Positions 49,408 to 57,418 of a stretch of DNA of 64,000 bases are shown here, one piece after another (position 1 is the stretch's first letter; each line of letters opens with the position of its first letter). The DNA comes from Aldehydirespirator sp965220645 (GTDB lineage: Bacteria; Actinomycetota; Acidimicrobiia; Acidimicrobiales; Aldehydirespiratoraceae). A program made the translations under genes and the position numbers. The stretch spans positions 62,001 to 126,000 of the forward strand of contig OZ244836.1 in assembly GCA_965220645.1 (NCBI GenBank), written 5' to 3'. The notes beneath the pieces were generated by a model. That model made no database searches and had not been told where the DNA came from. It saw nothing but the letters and a program-made list of their open reading frames with translations.

Positions 49408-50949
49408 ATGAGGAACCTGGCTGAACTGGTCTGCGACCGGGTGGAGCGTCGCCCCGACGCCCGCTTCGGCATGGCCGGCGAGTCCACGCCCACGCTCGGA
49501 CAGGCCGCGGCACGAGCATTGGGCGCGGTCGATGCGCTGGACGGGGCGGGTGCGGGCTTCGGGCGGCGAGTGGCGCTGATCGGCACCACCTCGGACTCCT
49601 ACCTCGTGGCCTGGATGGCCCTGGTGCTGGCGGGCGCCGAGGTCGCGATGGTGAATCCGGCCTACCCCGACGAGCTGCTGGCCGAGATGCTCGAGCAACT
49701 CTCCCCGGACGCGGTGGTCTGGTCGGACCGGACGGTGGCGGAATCGGTGGCGCCCGGCGCGACCCACACCGACGCCGGCAGTCTCGACCGGGGAATTCTG
49801 ACGATGGCCGCAGACGGACGCGGAACCGAAACGGGGTCAACCAGCGGCGTCGCGCTGGCCGATGCGCCCGGACTGGGTCGGGATCGCTTCGATGTGGCCG
49901 GCTGGATGCACACGTCGGGCACCACCGGCGTGCCCAAGTTCTGCGAGCAGACCCACGAGTACTTCCTGCGCCTGGGCCGGTTCATTGCGGACTCGATGTG
50001 CTTCTCAGAGGCCGACACGGTGCTGGCGCCGCTGCCGATGTTCCACATCAACCCGCTCGGCTACGGCGTGATCGGCGGCCTGACCGGAGGTGCCGAGGTG
50101 CTGGGGCTCGAGCGGTTCTCCGCCAGCGGCTTCTGGCCGCTGGTGCGCGACACCGGGACGACCGTGCTGATCCTGCACGCCCCTCCCGTGGAGATTCTCA
50201 AGCGGGCCACCGGCGCCGCCGACGCGGCCGGCCACCGGGTAAGCCGAATGTTCTTCGCCGATCCCGACTTCCTGGAGACGTTCGATGTGCCGCTGGGCTT
50301 CTCGGCCTACGGCTCCACCGAAGCCGGAGGCCTGTGCCACATCTGGGCCTGGCGCCGGGGCGAGCGGCCGGGGGTGCCCGAGGGCATGTCGCGCTACGGA
50401 GGCCGAGCCCGCCACGACGTGCAGTGGCGGGTCAACGACACGGCCGAAGCGGGCCGCACAGCCGCGGGTGAGATCGAAGTGAGGGCCGACCGGCCGGGGG
50501 TGCTGTTCTCCGGCTACCGGCGCGACGACGGGCTGACCCAACCCTTCGACGACGACGGCTGGTTCGCCACCGGCGACCTGGGTCGAGTCGACGATGCCGG
50601 CAACCTGGTCTTCATCGAACGGGCCAGCGAGTCGATCCGGGTCAAGGGCGAGTACGTGCCCATCGGCTACGTGGAGCAGCGCTTCTCGTCCGTCGAAGGC
50701 ATCAACGATGTGGCCGTGTGGCGCCGCAGCAGCGAACTGGTCGATGACGAGATCGTGCTGTATGTCACCGGCAGCGCGATCCCGACCCCGTCGATCCAAG
50801 CCGTGCGCGACGAGCTGCCCGTGTTCATGCGACCGGCTGCGGCGGCCAGGGTGGCCGAGATCCCCCGCGACTCCGGGGTGGGCAAGGTGCGACGGAGGCT
50901 GCTGGCCGACGCGACCGTGCTCGAATGGACGGACTTGAGCCGGTCGTGA
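49408..50949 (+). CDS. Acyl-CoA ligase/AMP-dependent synthetase
   Basis: 513 residues of the ANL superfamily. The P-loop MHTSGTTGVPKFCEQTH is at about 169-185, the FSAYGSTEAGG motif near 295, DGWFATGDLGRVDDAGN near 387 and a C-terminal domain ending SGVGKVRRRLL with the catalytic Lys. It activates an organic acid with ATP and CoA and probably supplies the acyl-CoA dehydrogenase upstream. Its last 25 bases are the source of a 44-bp duplication that contains the start of the next gene. Confidence 0.87.
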   Translation: MRNLAELVCDRVERRPDARFGMAGESTPTLGQAAARALGAVDALDGAGAGFGRRVALIGTTSDSYLVAWMALVLAGAEVAMVNPAYPDELLAEMLEQLSPDAVVWSDRTVAESVAPGATHTDAGSLDRGILTMAADGRGTETGSTSGVALADAPGLGRDRFDVAGWMHTSGTTGVPKFCEQTHEYFLRLGRFIADSMCFSEADTVLAPLPMFHINPLGYGVIGGLTGGAEVLGLERFSASGFWPLVRDTGTTVLILHAPPVEILKRATGAADAAGHRVSRMFFADPDFLETFDVPLGFSAYGSTEAGGLCHIWAWRRGERPGVPEGMSRYGGRARHDVQWRVNDTAEAGRTAAGEIEVRADRPGVLFSGYRRDDGLTQPFDDDGWFATGDLGRVDDAGNLVFIERASESIRVKGEYVPIGYVEQRFSSVEGINDVAVWRRSSELVDDEIVLYVTGSAIPTPSIQAVRDELPVFMRPAAAARVAEIPRDSGVGKVRRRLLADATVLEWTDLSRS

Positions 50950-50993
50950 TTGACATGGCCAAGCTCGAATGGACGGATTTGAGCCGGTCGTGA
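50925..50993 (+). repeat. 44-bp junction duplication producing a 22-codon mini-ORF
   Basis: ATGGACGGACTTGAGCCGGT at 50925 and ATGGACGGATTTGAGCCGGT at 50969 are 44 bp apart. The first copy starts a frame inside the ligase gene that reads MDGLEPVVID, then LEWTDLSRS and TGA 50991-50993. The first part equals the downstream protein's N-terminus (MDGFEPVVID) and the last part the ligase C-terminus (LEWTDLSRS). It is the two-copy version of the architecture in the 68-bp array. Confidence 0.85.
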
Positions 50994-51805
50994 TTGACGG
51001 GATAGTCGACTTCCACGTGCACTCAGGCCCGAGCCTCGCGCCGCGCCACAGTCACGACCCCGACACCCTCGCGGAGGCCCGGGCCGCGGGAGTGTCCAAG
51101 TTCGTGCTGAAGGCTCACGAGGGATCCTCGGCCGAGCGGGCCCAACTGCTCGGCGACGAAGCGGTGGGAGGCGTCGTGCTCAACTCGCCGGTGGGCGGAG
51201 CCAATCCCGACGCAGTGGCGGTGGCCGCAGCCCTCGGAGCCAGGGTGGTGTGGCTGCCGACCATCTCGTCGCCGGCCCACATCGCAGCCAACCGCAACCC
51301 GGAGCTGGCCGCCCACCGCGGCATCTCGTTCCGCGAGGTGCCGGTGGTGGAGGACGGCGCAGTGCGCCCGGAGTGGCTGGACGTATTCGACGAGGTCGCC
51401 CAAGCCGGCATGGTGCTCGCCTCGGGCCACCTCACCATGGACGAGGCCGTCGTGGCGTTGGACACGGCCCGGCGCCGGGGAGTCCCCCGTCTGCTGGTCA
51501 ACCATCCAGGTCTGACGTTCCTCGGCTGGCGCGATGAGCACCGTGAGCAGTTCCGGGCCCTGGGCGCGCACCTGGAGATCGGCGTGCTGGCCGATCTGCT
51601 GGTCGGCGAGGCCGGGCCCAGCACCGAGGACCTGGTGGCGTCGTACCCGCACGAACTGCTGGTCTTCGGCAGCGACCTCGGGCACCGGGACTACCCGCCC
51701 ATCGCGGCTGGCATACGAGCGTGGGTCGAGCGGCTGGACCCGATCCTGGGCGATCGCGGCCTCGAGCAGGTGGCCCGGACCACGGCAGAAGCGATCCTGG
51801 CATGA
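50969..51805 (+). CDS. Amidohydrolase-superfamily metal hydrolase (DUF6282-like)
   Basis: 278 residues. It starts with GIVDFHVHSGPSLAPRHSHD (His-x-His metal motif), has ASGHLTMDEAV and LVNHPGL strands with further His ligands, and ends with a FGSDLGHRDYPP Asp motif: the pattern of a small amidohydrolase barrel. The name DUF6282 is from memory and less certain. Its stop overlaps the start of a repeat-built small ORF (ATGA). Confidence 0.72.
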   Translation: MDGFEPVVIDGIVDFHVHSGPSLAPRHSHDPDTLAEARAAGVSKFVLKAHEGSSAERAQLLGDEAVGGVVLNSPVGGANPDAVAVAAALGARVVWLPTISSPAHIAANRNPELAAHRGISFREVPVVEDGAVRPEWLDVFDEVAQAGMVLASGHLTMDEAVVALDTARRRGVPRLLVNHPGLTFLGWRDEHREQFRALGAHLEIGVLADLLVGEAGPSTEDLVASYPHELLVFGSDLGHRDYPPIAAGIRAWVERLDPILGDRGLEQVARTTAEAILA

Positions 51806-51957
51806 ACCCTCCGGAATTGGCAGCCGAGAAGGCCCCAACAGGATCCCCACGCTGCCAATTCGCACTGACCCAAGACAGCCGCTTCGAACTGGCAGCGGAG
51901 AAGGCCCAAACGGGACTCCCGCGCTGCCAATTCCCGCTGGGAGCAGGGACGGCATGA
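51802..51957 (+). CDS. Small coupled ORF made of two 72-bp repeats (51 aa)
   Basis: ATG 51802 overlaps the stop of the hydrolase (ATGA) and TGA 51955-51957 overlaps the start of the dehydrogenase (ATGA). The 51 codons contain ELAAEKAxTGxPRCQF twice, 24 residues apart. At DNA level each copy runs from GAAYTGGCAGC to GCTGCCAATTC and can fold as a stem-loop. The period (72 bp), copy number and terminal motif equal those of 10683-10803, although the peptides differ. Overlaps at both ends make this the best candidate for a translated micropeptide or coupler in the window. Confidence 0.5.
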   Translation: MNPPELAAEKAPTGSPRCQFALTQDSRFELAAEKAQTGLPRCQFPLGAGTA

Positions 51958-53063
51958 GAGCAGCGGGCCGTGTGCGGCGGATCGCGGTGCTGCCCGGTGA
52001 CGGGGTGGGCGCCGAGGTGTTGGCCGGACCGGTCAAGCTGCTGGAGGTCATCGCCGACGCGGGCCGTATCGAGCTGACCGGTCCCTGGCCGGTGGGGGCC
52101 TCAGCCTTCGGGGAACTGGGCACCGGCCTGCCCGAGCCCACCCTGGCCGCCTGCGACGCCTGCGACGCGATGTTCTTCGGCGCGGCCGGGGAGCACCCAG
52201 GCGTCTCGCTTGACGACTACCGGCCCGAGCACTCCATCATCGGGCTGCGCCAGCGCTACGACCTGCGGGTCAGCATCCGCAGCATCGTCCGCATCGACAC
52301 GGCGGCAGCCGGCAAGGACGGGGCGACGGCACGGCCCCTGATCGTGCTGCGCAACCTGCTGGGCGGGTCCTACGGCGCGGCGTCCACCCGCACCGAGAGC
52401 GACGGATCGGATCCGGCCTGCGACGAGGTCGTCCTCACCCCCGATCAGATCGCCGAGCTGGCCGGGATGGCATGCGACATGGTCGATCAGGGCCTGGCCT
52501 CACAAGTCGTGTCGGTGGACAAGGCCAACCTGATGGCCACCAGCCGGCTGTGGCGCTCGACCACGCAGCGGGTGGCCGACGCCCGAGGCGTGCCGCTGCG
52601 CCACACCTACGTGGACCGCATGGCGTTCGAGCTGGCCCACGACGACGTGGTGGCCGACACCGTGGTGCTCACCGAGGGCATCTTCGGCGACATCCTGAGC
52701 GACCTGGCCGCGGGACGGGCAGGGTCCATCGCCTTGTGCGGCTCGGCCAGCGTGAACCCGGGACGCCCAGCTCAGGGCCGCTGCGTCGGCCTGTTCGAGC
52801 CGGTGCACGGATCCGCGCCCCGCCACTTCGGCCACGGACGGGTCAACCCGTCAGGCGCCTACCTGGCCCTGGCCGCGCTGCTCGAGTGGTTCGCCGAGAC
52901 CGCCGAGCTGGGCCTGCCGATCACCGCGGCCCTCTCGGAAGCACTGCAAGCCGGCCCGCTCACCTACGATCTGGCCCAAACAGGCACCCGACCGGCCACC
53001 ACGGAGAGCTTCGCCGCGGCCGTGAATGCCCGCGCCCTCCCCCGCCTCAAGGAGCTGCTGTGA
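51954..53063 (+). CDS. Isopropylmalate/tartrate dehydrogenase-like enzyme
   Basis: 369 residues of the beta-decarboxylating dehydrogenase family: IAVLPGDGVGAEV at the N-terminus, LRNLLGGSYGA, VVSVDKANLMATSRLW with the catalytic Lys, GIFGDILSDLAAG and EPVHGSAPRHFG. It oxidises and decarboxylates a malate-like acid with NAD+. The context of ring-cleavage-like enzymes argues against leucine synthesis and for a tartrate or substituted malate. The ATG overlaps the stop of the small ORF; its own TGA overlaps the GTG of a mini-ORF chain. Confidence 0.85.
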   Translation: MRAAGRVRRIAVLPGDGVGAEVLAGPVKLLEVIADAGRIELTGPWPVGASAFGELGTGLPEPTLAACDACDAMFFGAAGEHPGVSLDDYRPEHSIIGLRQRYDLRVSIRSIVRIDTAAAGKDGATARPLIVLRNLLGGSYGAASTRTESDGSDPACDEVVLTPDQIAELAGMACDMVDQGLASQVVSVDKANLMATSRLWRSTTQRVADARGVPLRHTYVDRMAFELAHDDVVADTVVLTEGIFGDILSDLAAGRAGSIALCGSASVNPGRPAQGRCVGLFEPVHGSAPRHFGHGRVNPSGAYLALAALLEWFAETAELGLPITAALSEALQAGPLTYDLAQTGTRPATTESFAAAVNARALPRLKELL

Positions 53064-53200
53064 GCGTTCTCCACCTCACCGAGGAGCCGTCATGAGCGCA
53101 GTACCCCACTTCACCGAGGAGTCGTCATGAGCGCGGCACCCCACTTCACCGAGGAGTCGTCATGAGCGCGGCACCCCACTTCACCGAAGAGCCTTCATGA
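53060..53200 (+). repeat. Chain of four overlapping mini-ORFs before the ornithine cyclodeaminase homologue
   Basis: Four consecutive short frames: 53060-53095, 53092-53130, 53127-53165 and 53162-53200. The first starts with a GTG overlapping the dehydrogenase stop; each TGA overlaps the next ATG, and the last overlaps the real gene start at 53197. The peptides (MSVLHLTEEPS, MSAVPHFTEESS, MSAAPHFTEESS, MSAAPHFTEEPS) copy the real N-terminus MSAVPHFTEEQ. The codons for Glu-Glu (GAGGAG) double as the ribosome site for the next start, although the fourth unit has GAAGAG. Period 35 bp. Confidence 0.93.
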
Positions 53201-54126
53201 GCGCGGTACCCCACTTCACCGAGGAGCAGATCGCCGATCTGTGCGACATGGCCACCGTCACCGACTGGCTGGAGCAGGCCTGGCGCGACCTCGGCGCGGG
53301 CGAGGCGGCCACCACCCTGCGAGTGCGGGCCGCAGCCTCCGGCCTCATGGGCAGCGCCATGGCGGCGTCGTGGCCCCGGCACCGGATGGTGGGCGGCAAG
53401 CTGTACCTCACCCACTCCGGCGGTTACAGCTTCCTGGTGGCGCTGTTCAGCCCCGACATCGGGCTGGTGGCGACGTTCGACGCGCTGGGGCTCACCGCCA
53501 TCCGCACCGCGGCGGCCACCGCCTTGGCTGTGCGCTATCTGGCGCCGCCCGGCGCCCACACCGCGGCGGTGTTCGGCACCGGCAACCAGAGCCGGCCCCA
53601 CGTGGAGGCGCTGGCCCAGGAATTGCCGCTGCGCGATCTGCGAGTGTGGGGCCGCAACCTCGACAAAGCCGAGGCGGTGGCCCGATGGGGCCGGGATCGG
53701 GGCATCCCGGCGCAAGCAGTCGCCGACGCGAACCAGGCCGTGGCCGGTGCCCGCGTGGTGGCGACGGTGACAGCCAGCAGCACCCCAGTGTTCGACGGCA
53801 CCCATCTGGACTCCGGCGCGCTGGTCTGCGCAGTGGGTACCGCCAAGCCCGACCGTCGTGAGATCGACGGTGTTACTGTTCGGCGGGCCGGATTCGTGGT
53901 GAGCGACAGTGCCGAGGGGGCCCGCAACGAAGCCGGCGACCTGATCGGTGCCACCGCGGACGGCATCTTCGACTGGGACAGCCTGGCCGACCTGGCCGAC
54001 GTGATCGCCGGCACGGTCACCCCGCCGCAGCCCGGTAGCGGGATCGTGCTGTTCGAGTCCCAGGGCGTGGCCCTGCAGGACGTGGTGATAGCCACCCTGG
54101 CCTATCAGCGCTCCGAGGGCCGGTAG
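53197..54126 (+). CDS. Ornithine cyclodeaminase/mu-crystallin family protein
   Basis: 309 residues. It has a substrate-binding first half with WPRHRMVGGKLY and LFSPDIGLVATFDALGLTAIRTAAATALAV, then a Rossmann NAD(P) motif VFGTGNQSRPHVEAL. Family members include ornithine cyclodeaminase, alanine dehydrogenase and ketimine reductase; a ketimine or imino acid is the likely substrate. Translation should be fed by the four mini-ORFs in front, whose peptides copy its first 10-11 residues. Confidence 0.84.
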   Translation: MSAVPHFTEEQIADLCDMATVTDWLEQAWRDLGAGEAATTLRVRAAASGLMGSAMAASWPRHRMVGGKLYLTHSGGYSFLVALFSPDIGLVATFDALGLTAIRTAAATALAVRYLAPPGAHTAAVFGTGNQSRPHVEALAQELPLRDLRVWGRNLDKAEAVARWGRDRGIPAQAVADANQAVAGARVVATVTASSTPVFDGTHLDSGALVCAVGTAKPDRREIDGVTVRRAGFVVSDSAEGARNEAGDLIGATADGIFDWDSLADLADVIAGTVTPPQPGSGIVLFESQGVALQDVVIATLAYQRSEGR

Positions 54127-54135
54127 GTTCACCGC

Positions 54136-54558
54136 ATGAGCATCTGCACTGTTGAGATCGACGTGGCCGCCGACCGGGAGCGGACGTTCGCCTATCTGGC
54201 CGACGCCGCCAACCAGGCCCAGTGGCGCCCCGACGTCGCCACCTGCGAGTTGACCGGGGGCGCCGCCGGCACCGCGGGAGCCACCTACCGCCAGACAAAT
54301 CGGGGCCAGGAGGTCGAGTTCCGCATCACCGCCGTGGAAGCCGGTTCATCGATCACCTGGGTGTGCGCCGAGGACACATCGTGGCCCGTCGCGGGCACCT
54401 ACCGGCTCAGCGACGTCGGCGACGGCGGCACGCGCATCACCATGGATCTGGAGATGACCCCGTCGGGGCCGTGGATCCTCATGCGGCCGTTCGTGCCGCT
54501 GATGGTCAGGGCGTCACGCAAGAAGTACGCCGCCGGCCTGCAAGCCGCTCTGACCTGA
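54136..54558 (+). CDS. SRPBCC (START-like) family protein
   Basis: 140 residues: EIDVAADRERTFAYLADAANQAQWRPD at the N-terminus, a Thr/Gly-rich beta-sheet core and a final amphipathic helix. It is a small hydrophobic-ligand-binding protein of the polyketide-cyclase/dehydrase type. It follows the cyclodeaminase homologue by 9 bp. Ligand unknown. Confidence 0.75.
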   Translation: MSICTVEIDVAADRERTFAYLADAANQAQWRPDVATCELTGGAAGTAGATYRQTNRGQEVEFRITAVEAGSSITWVCAEDTSWPVAGTYRLSDVGDGGTRITMDLEMTPSGPWILMRPFVPLMVRASRKKYAAGLQAALT

Positions 54559-54561
54559 GGA

Positions 54562-55017
54562 CTAGCGGGAGCCGAAGGACTGCTGGGGGACGCCCCTCAT
54601 CAGCGAGAAGTGGCCCTGCACGCCCCGCCACGGGCCGTCCAGCGAGTCTCTGACCAGGACGAACGAGCAACGGCCGGGGCGGTCGAAGGGCACGCCGTCC
54701 TCGGAGTAGCCGGTCGAGGTCCAGGTGACCATCACCGCGGCCATGAGCCGATCGGGAGAGGTCCGGGCGCGCATCTTGTCGGTCAGCAGGACGAAGCCGG
54801 TCATGGTGGGCCATACGTTGCGCCACTGCCCGTTGACGAAGTGATCCACCCCTACCACCACGTCCTGCCAGGTGCTGAAGCTGTTCACCTCGGGGTCCAT
54901 CATGGCCGCGGCGTCGTCGTAGCGGAGGTTGGCCACATGGCCCGAGAACCGGTCCACCCACTCCTTTAGCGACCCTTCGTGGGTGGTCGGCGTCTCTGCG
55001 GCGGTCGGAACATTCAT
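54562..55017 (-). CDS. NTF2/SnoaL-like protein
   Basis: 151 residues with the cone-shaped NTF2 pattern: an N-terminal helix pair (EWVDRFSGHVANLRYDDAAAMMDPE) then antiparallel strands with WTSTGYSEDGVPFDRPGRCSFVLVRD. Members bind small molecules or act as isomerases and dehydratases. The ATG has AGGAG upstream. It is convergent with the SRPBCC gene, three bases apart, and follows the sugar-lactone-oxidase-like gene on the minus strand. Confidence 0.7.
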   Translation of the reverse strand: MNVPTAAETPTTHEGSLKEWVDRFSGHVANLRYDDAAAMMDPEVNSFSTWQDVVVGVDHFVNGQWRNVWPTMTGFVLLTDKMRARTSPDRLMAAVMVTWTSTGYSEDGVPFDRPGRCSFVLVRDSLDGPWRGVQGHFSLMRGVPQQSFGSR

Positions 55018-55047
55018 GGTTGGGGCTCCTTGCTCGGTACTTGTCTT

Positions 55048-56355
55048 TCAGGCGATCGGCCCTAGGACCCTGTCGGTGTAGCTGTTCGAGAATGTCCCGG
55101 CCGGGTCGAGCTCTGAGCGGACCCGCTGGAACCGGTCCCATTCGGGATACAGCGGGGCCAGCGACCGGTGGTCATGGAAGTGAAGCTTGCCCCAGTGGGG
55201 TCGGCCGGAGTAGTCGGCCGCGATGCTCTCCACCCCCTGGAAGTAGGCAAGGTACGGGGTGCCGGCATAGACGTGGCAGGCAATCCAGCCGGTGTCGCGG
55301 CCGTAGGCGGTTGACAGCGGGATGTCGTCGGCCGCGGACACGCGAACCTCGATCGGGAACGACACCGGCGACGGAAGGCTGCGGACCAGCTCCCCGACCC
55401 GGCGAACGGCCTCCGGTATCGCGGCTCGAGGAAGGGCGTACTCCATCTCGTAGAAGCGCACCAGGCGCCTCGACACGAAGACCCGGTGGCTGGCGTCGAC
55501 GAAGTCCCGCTGGGTAACGGCCTTGCTGGTGAGCTTGGCCACTGTCGGGGTCAGGGACGGGAAGCGCCGGGTGGTGCGGTTGGCCAGGCCGAACAGGACG
55601 TTCTCGAAGAGGATCTTGTCCCGGGCCTTCACCAGCGGATGCTGGGGTCGTCTGGGGTCGTCGGTGCGGTTGTTGCGTTTCACCTGGCAGCGGCGAGCGT
55701 ACGGCACCCAGTACAGCTCGAAGTGGTCGCTGCCTGCGGCGTGCTGCTCGAAACTGTCGAGCAGGTCGTCCAGCGGCTCGACGGTCTCGGTTGCGTGCAG
55801 ATCGAAGGCGGGAACGCACTGCAGGGTCAACCGGGTGACGATGCCCAGCGCCCCGACTCCCACCCGAGCCACCCGCAGCAGATCGGGGCGTTCGTGCTCG
55901 TCGCAGTGGACCACCTCGCCCCGGCCATCGACGATGTCCATGCCGACGATGGCGGTGGACAGGTTGCCCAGGCCCAGTCCCGTGCCGTGGGTGGCGGTGG
56001 CGGTTGCTCCGGCCAGCGACTGGCGGTCGATGTCGCCCAGGTTGGGCAGGGCCAGCCCGGCCTCGTCGAGCCGGCGGTTGAGGGCACCGAGTCGGATTCC
56101 GGCCTGCACGGTGACCCGGCAGCGGGCCGTGTCGATGGCCTCCACCTCGCTCAGGCGGTCGAGCGACACCAGGATCTGTTGGGTGCAGGCCGCGTCAGTG
56201 AAGGAGTGACCCGCACCCACCGCCTTCACAGCCTGCCCGGTGAGGGCGGCCCGCCCAACGATGGTGGCTACCTCCTCGGGCGAGCGAGGTCTGAGCAACT
56301 CCTGCGGGACGCAGACCTGGTTGCCGGCCCAGTTGCGGAACGTTGCCGACTTCAC
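55048..56355 (-). CDS. D-arabinono-1,4-lactone oxidase/L-gulonolactone oxidase-like flavoprotein
   Basis: 435 residues. It has a PCMH-type FAD domain (VGAGHSFTDAACTQQI; ATATHGTG) and the C-terminal ALO domain ending with the GRPHWGKLHFHD signature. It oxidises an aldonolactone or alditol. The GTG at 56355 gives the normal N-terminus (KSATFRNWAGNQ); the upstream ATG at 56388 would lie inside the preceding gene. It follows the aldolase-like gene within a few bases and is probably co-translated. Confidence 0.83.
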   Translation of the reverse strand: MKSATFRNWAGNQVCVPQELLRPRSPEEVATIVGRAALTGQAVKAVGAGHSFTDAACTQQILVSLDRLSEVEAIDTARCRVTVQAGIRLGALNRRLDEAGLALPNLGDIDRQSLAGATATATHGTGLGLGNLSTAIVGMDIVDGRGEVVHCDEHERPDLLRVARVGVGALGIVTRLTLQCVPAFDLHATETVEPLDDLLDSFEQHAAGSDHFELYWVPYARRCQVKRNNRTDDPRRPQHPLVKARDKILFENVLFGLANRTTRRFPSLTPTVAKLTSKAVTQRDFVDASHRVFVSRRLVRFYEMEYALPRAAIPEAVRRVGELVRSLPSPVSFPIEVRVSAADDIPLSTAYGRDTGWIACHVYAGTPYLAYFQGVESIAADYSGRPHWGKLHFHDHRSLAPLYPEWDRFQRVRSELDPAGTFSNSYTDRVLGPIA

Positions 56356-56360
56356 CGTGC

Positions 56361-57371
56361 CTACCAGTAGCGCAGATCGACGGGCCAACAGTCGATCACG
56401 GAATCGCCGTCCACCACCCAGAACCGCTCGTGGCGGGCAACGGTCGGATCGAGATGTCCGGGCAGCAGCCGCACCCGGTCACCGGCGGCCAGGGTGCCTT
56501 CGGGGTCGAGCAGGGTGATGTGCTCGTCCGAGCAGAACGCCACCTCGCCGCCGGGCCACGACGGTGGCCCGTGATCCATGCCGAAGGCCTTGAGCCCCGC
56601 GTCGGCCACCGCCCACCCCCGGCGACTCACCGAGACCACGGAGGCCAGCACCGACACCGCGATGCGGAACGGGCTGTCGAGTCGGGCGTAGTCGGTGTCG
56701 AGCAGGCAGTACGAACCGGCCTGCAACTCGGTGATCCAGTTGTTCACCGCGAAAGTGCCGGTGCCGCCGCCCGACACGACATCACCGCCCACCGCGGCGT
56801 GGGCGGTGGTGAGCAGCTCCATCGAAGCCTGCACCGCGGCGGCCTTCGCATCGGATCCGGCCATCATCAGGTGTCCCTCGTAGCCCATGACACCCCGAAC
56901 CTCCAGGCCGGCCGCCCGGGACGCGCCGGCGAGGCGCCCGGCGTCGGCCGGATCGCAACCGCAGCGCATCAGCCCCACGTTCACGTCGATGAGCACCTCG
57001 GTGACGCCGCCGGCGGCGGCCGCAGCGATGGTGGCGTCGGAGTCGACAGCCAGCGTGACCCGGTGACCGGCATCGACGAGCCGGCCCAGCCGGGACGCGT
57101 CCAGAACCTCATTGGCCAGCAACAGATCATGTCCGAGCCCGGCCGCGGCCAGACCCTCCATCTCCCGGACGGTGGCCGCACAGAAATTCTCATGGCCGGC
57201 ATCGGCGAGGATCCGGGCGATCGCGGTGGACTTGAACGCCTTGACATGAGGCCTCAGAGACGGGCCCGGCCAGGCCGCCGACATGGCCGCGACATTGGCA
57301 TCGAACAGGCTGCGCTCCACCACCAGGCTCGGCGTCGGAAGCTGGTCGAGTGTCTGCGGCTCGGCCCTCAT
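56361..57371 (-). CDS. D-threonine aldolase/D-serine dehydratase-like PLP enzyme
   Basis: 336 residues with an alanine-racemase-type barrel: TPSLVVERSLFDANV, RPHVKAFKS carrying the PLP lysine, and GTGTFAVNNW. The metal site near the C-terminus is PGHLDPTVARH; the His-x-Asp form is that of D-threonine aldolases rather than the His-x-Cys of D-serine dehydratases. It may split a beta-hydroxy-D-amino acid. It is divergent from the luciferase-like gene across a GGTATACA site. Confidence 0.82.
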   Translation of the reverse strand: MRAEPQTLDQLPTPSLVVERSLFDANVAAMSAAWPGPSLRPHVKAFKSTAIARILADAGHENFCAATVREMEGLAAAGLGHDLLLANEVLDASRLGRLVDAGHRVTLAVDSDATIAAAAAGGVTEVLIDVNVGLMRCGCDPADAGRLAGASRAAGLEVRGVMGYEGHLMMAGSDAKAAAVQASMELLTTAHAAVGGDVVSGGGTGTFAVNNWITELQAGSYCLLDTDYARLDSPFRIAVSVLASVVSVSRRGWAVADAGLKAFGMDHGPPSWPGGEVAFCSDEHITLLDPEGTLAAGDRVRLLPGHLDPTVARHERFWVVDGDSVIDCWPVDLRYW

Positions 57372-57404
57372 GAGCCGGATCCGCTCGGGTGTCTATCGAG
57401 ATGC

Positions 57405-57414
57405 GGTATACAGG
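57405..57414 (+). promoter_or_regulatory. GGTATACAGG motif between divergent genes
   Basis: Fourth GGTATACA-type site, five bases before the ATG at 57419 and 34 bp before the divergent start at 57371. So close to the start, it suits a repressor site or a leaderless promoter region better than a standard -10 box. Confidence 0.4.
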
Positions 57415-57418
57415 CATC

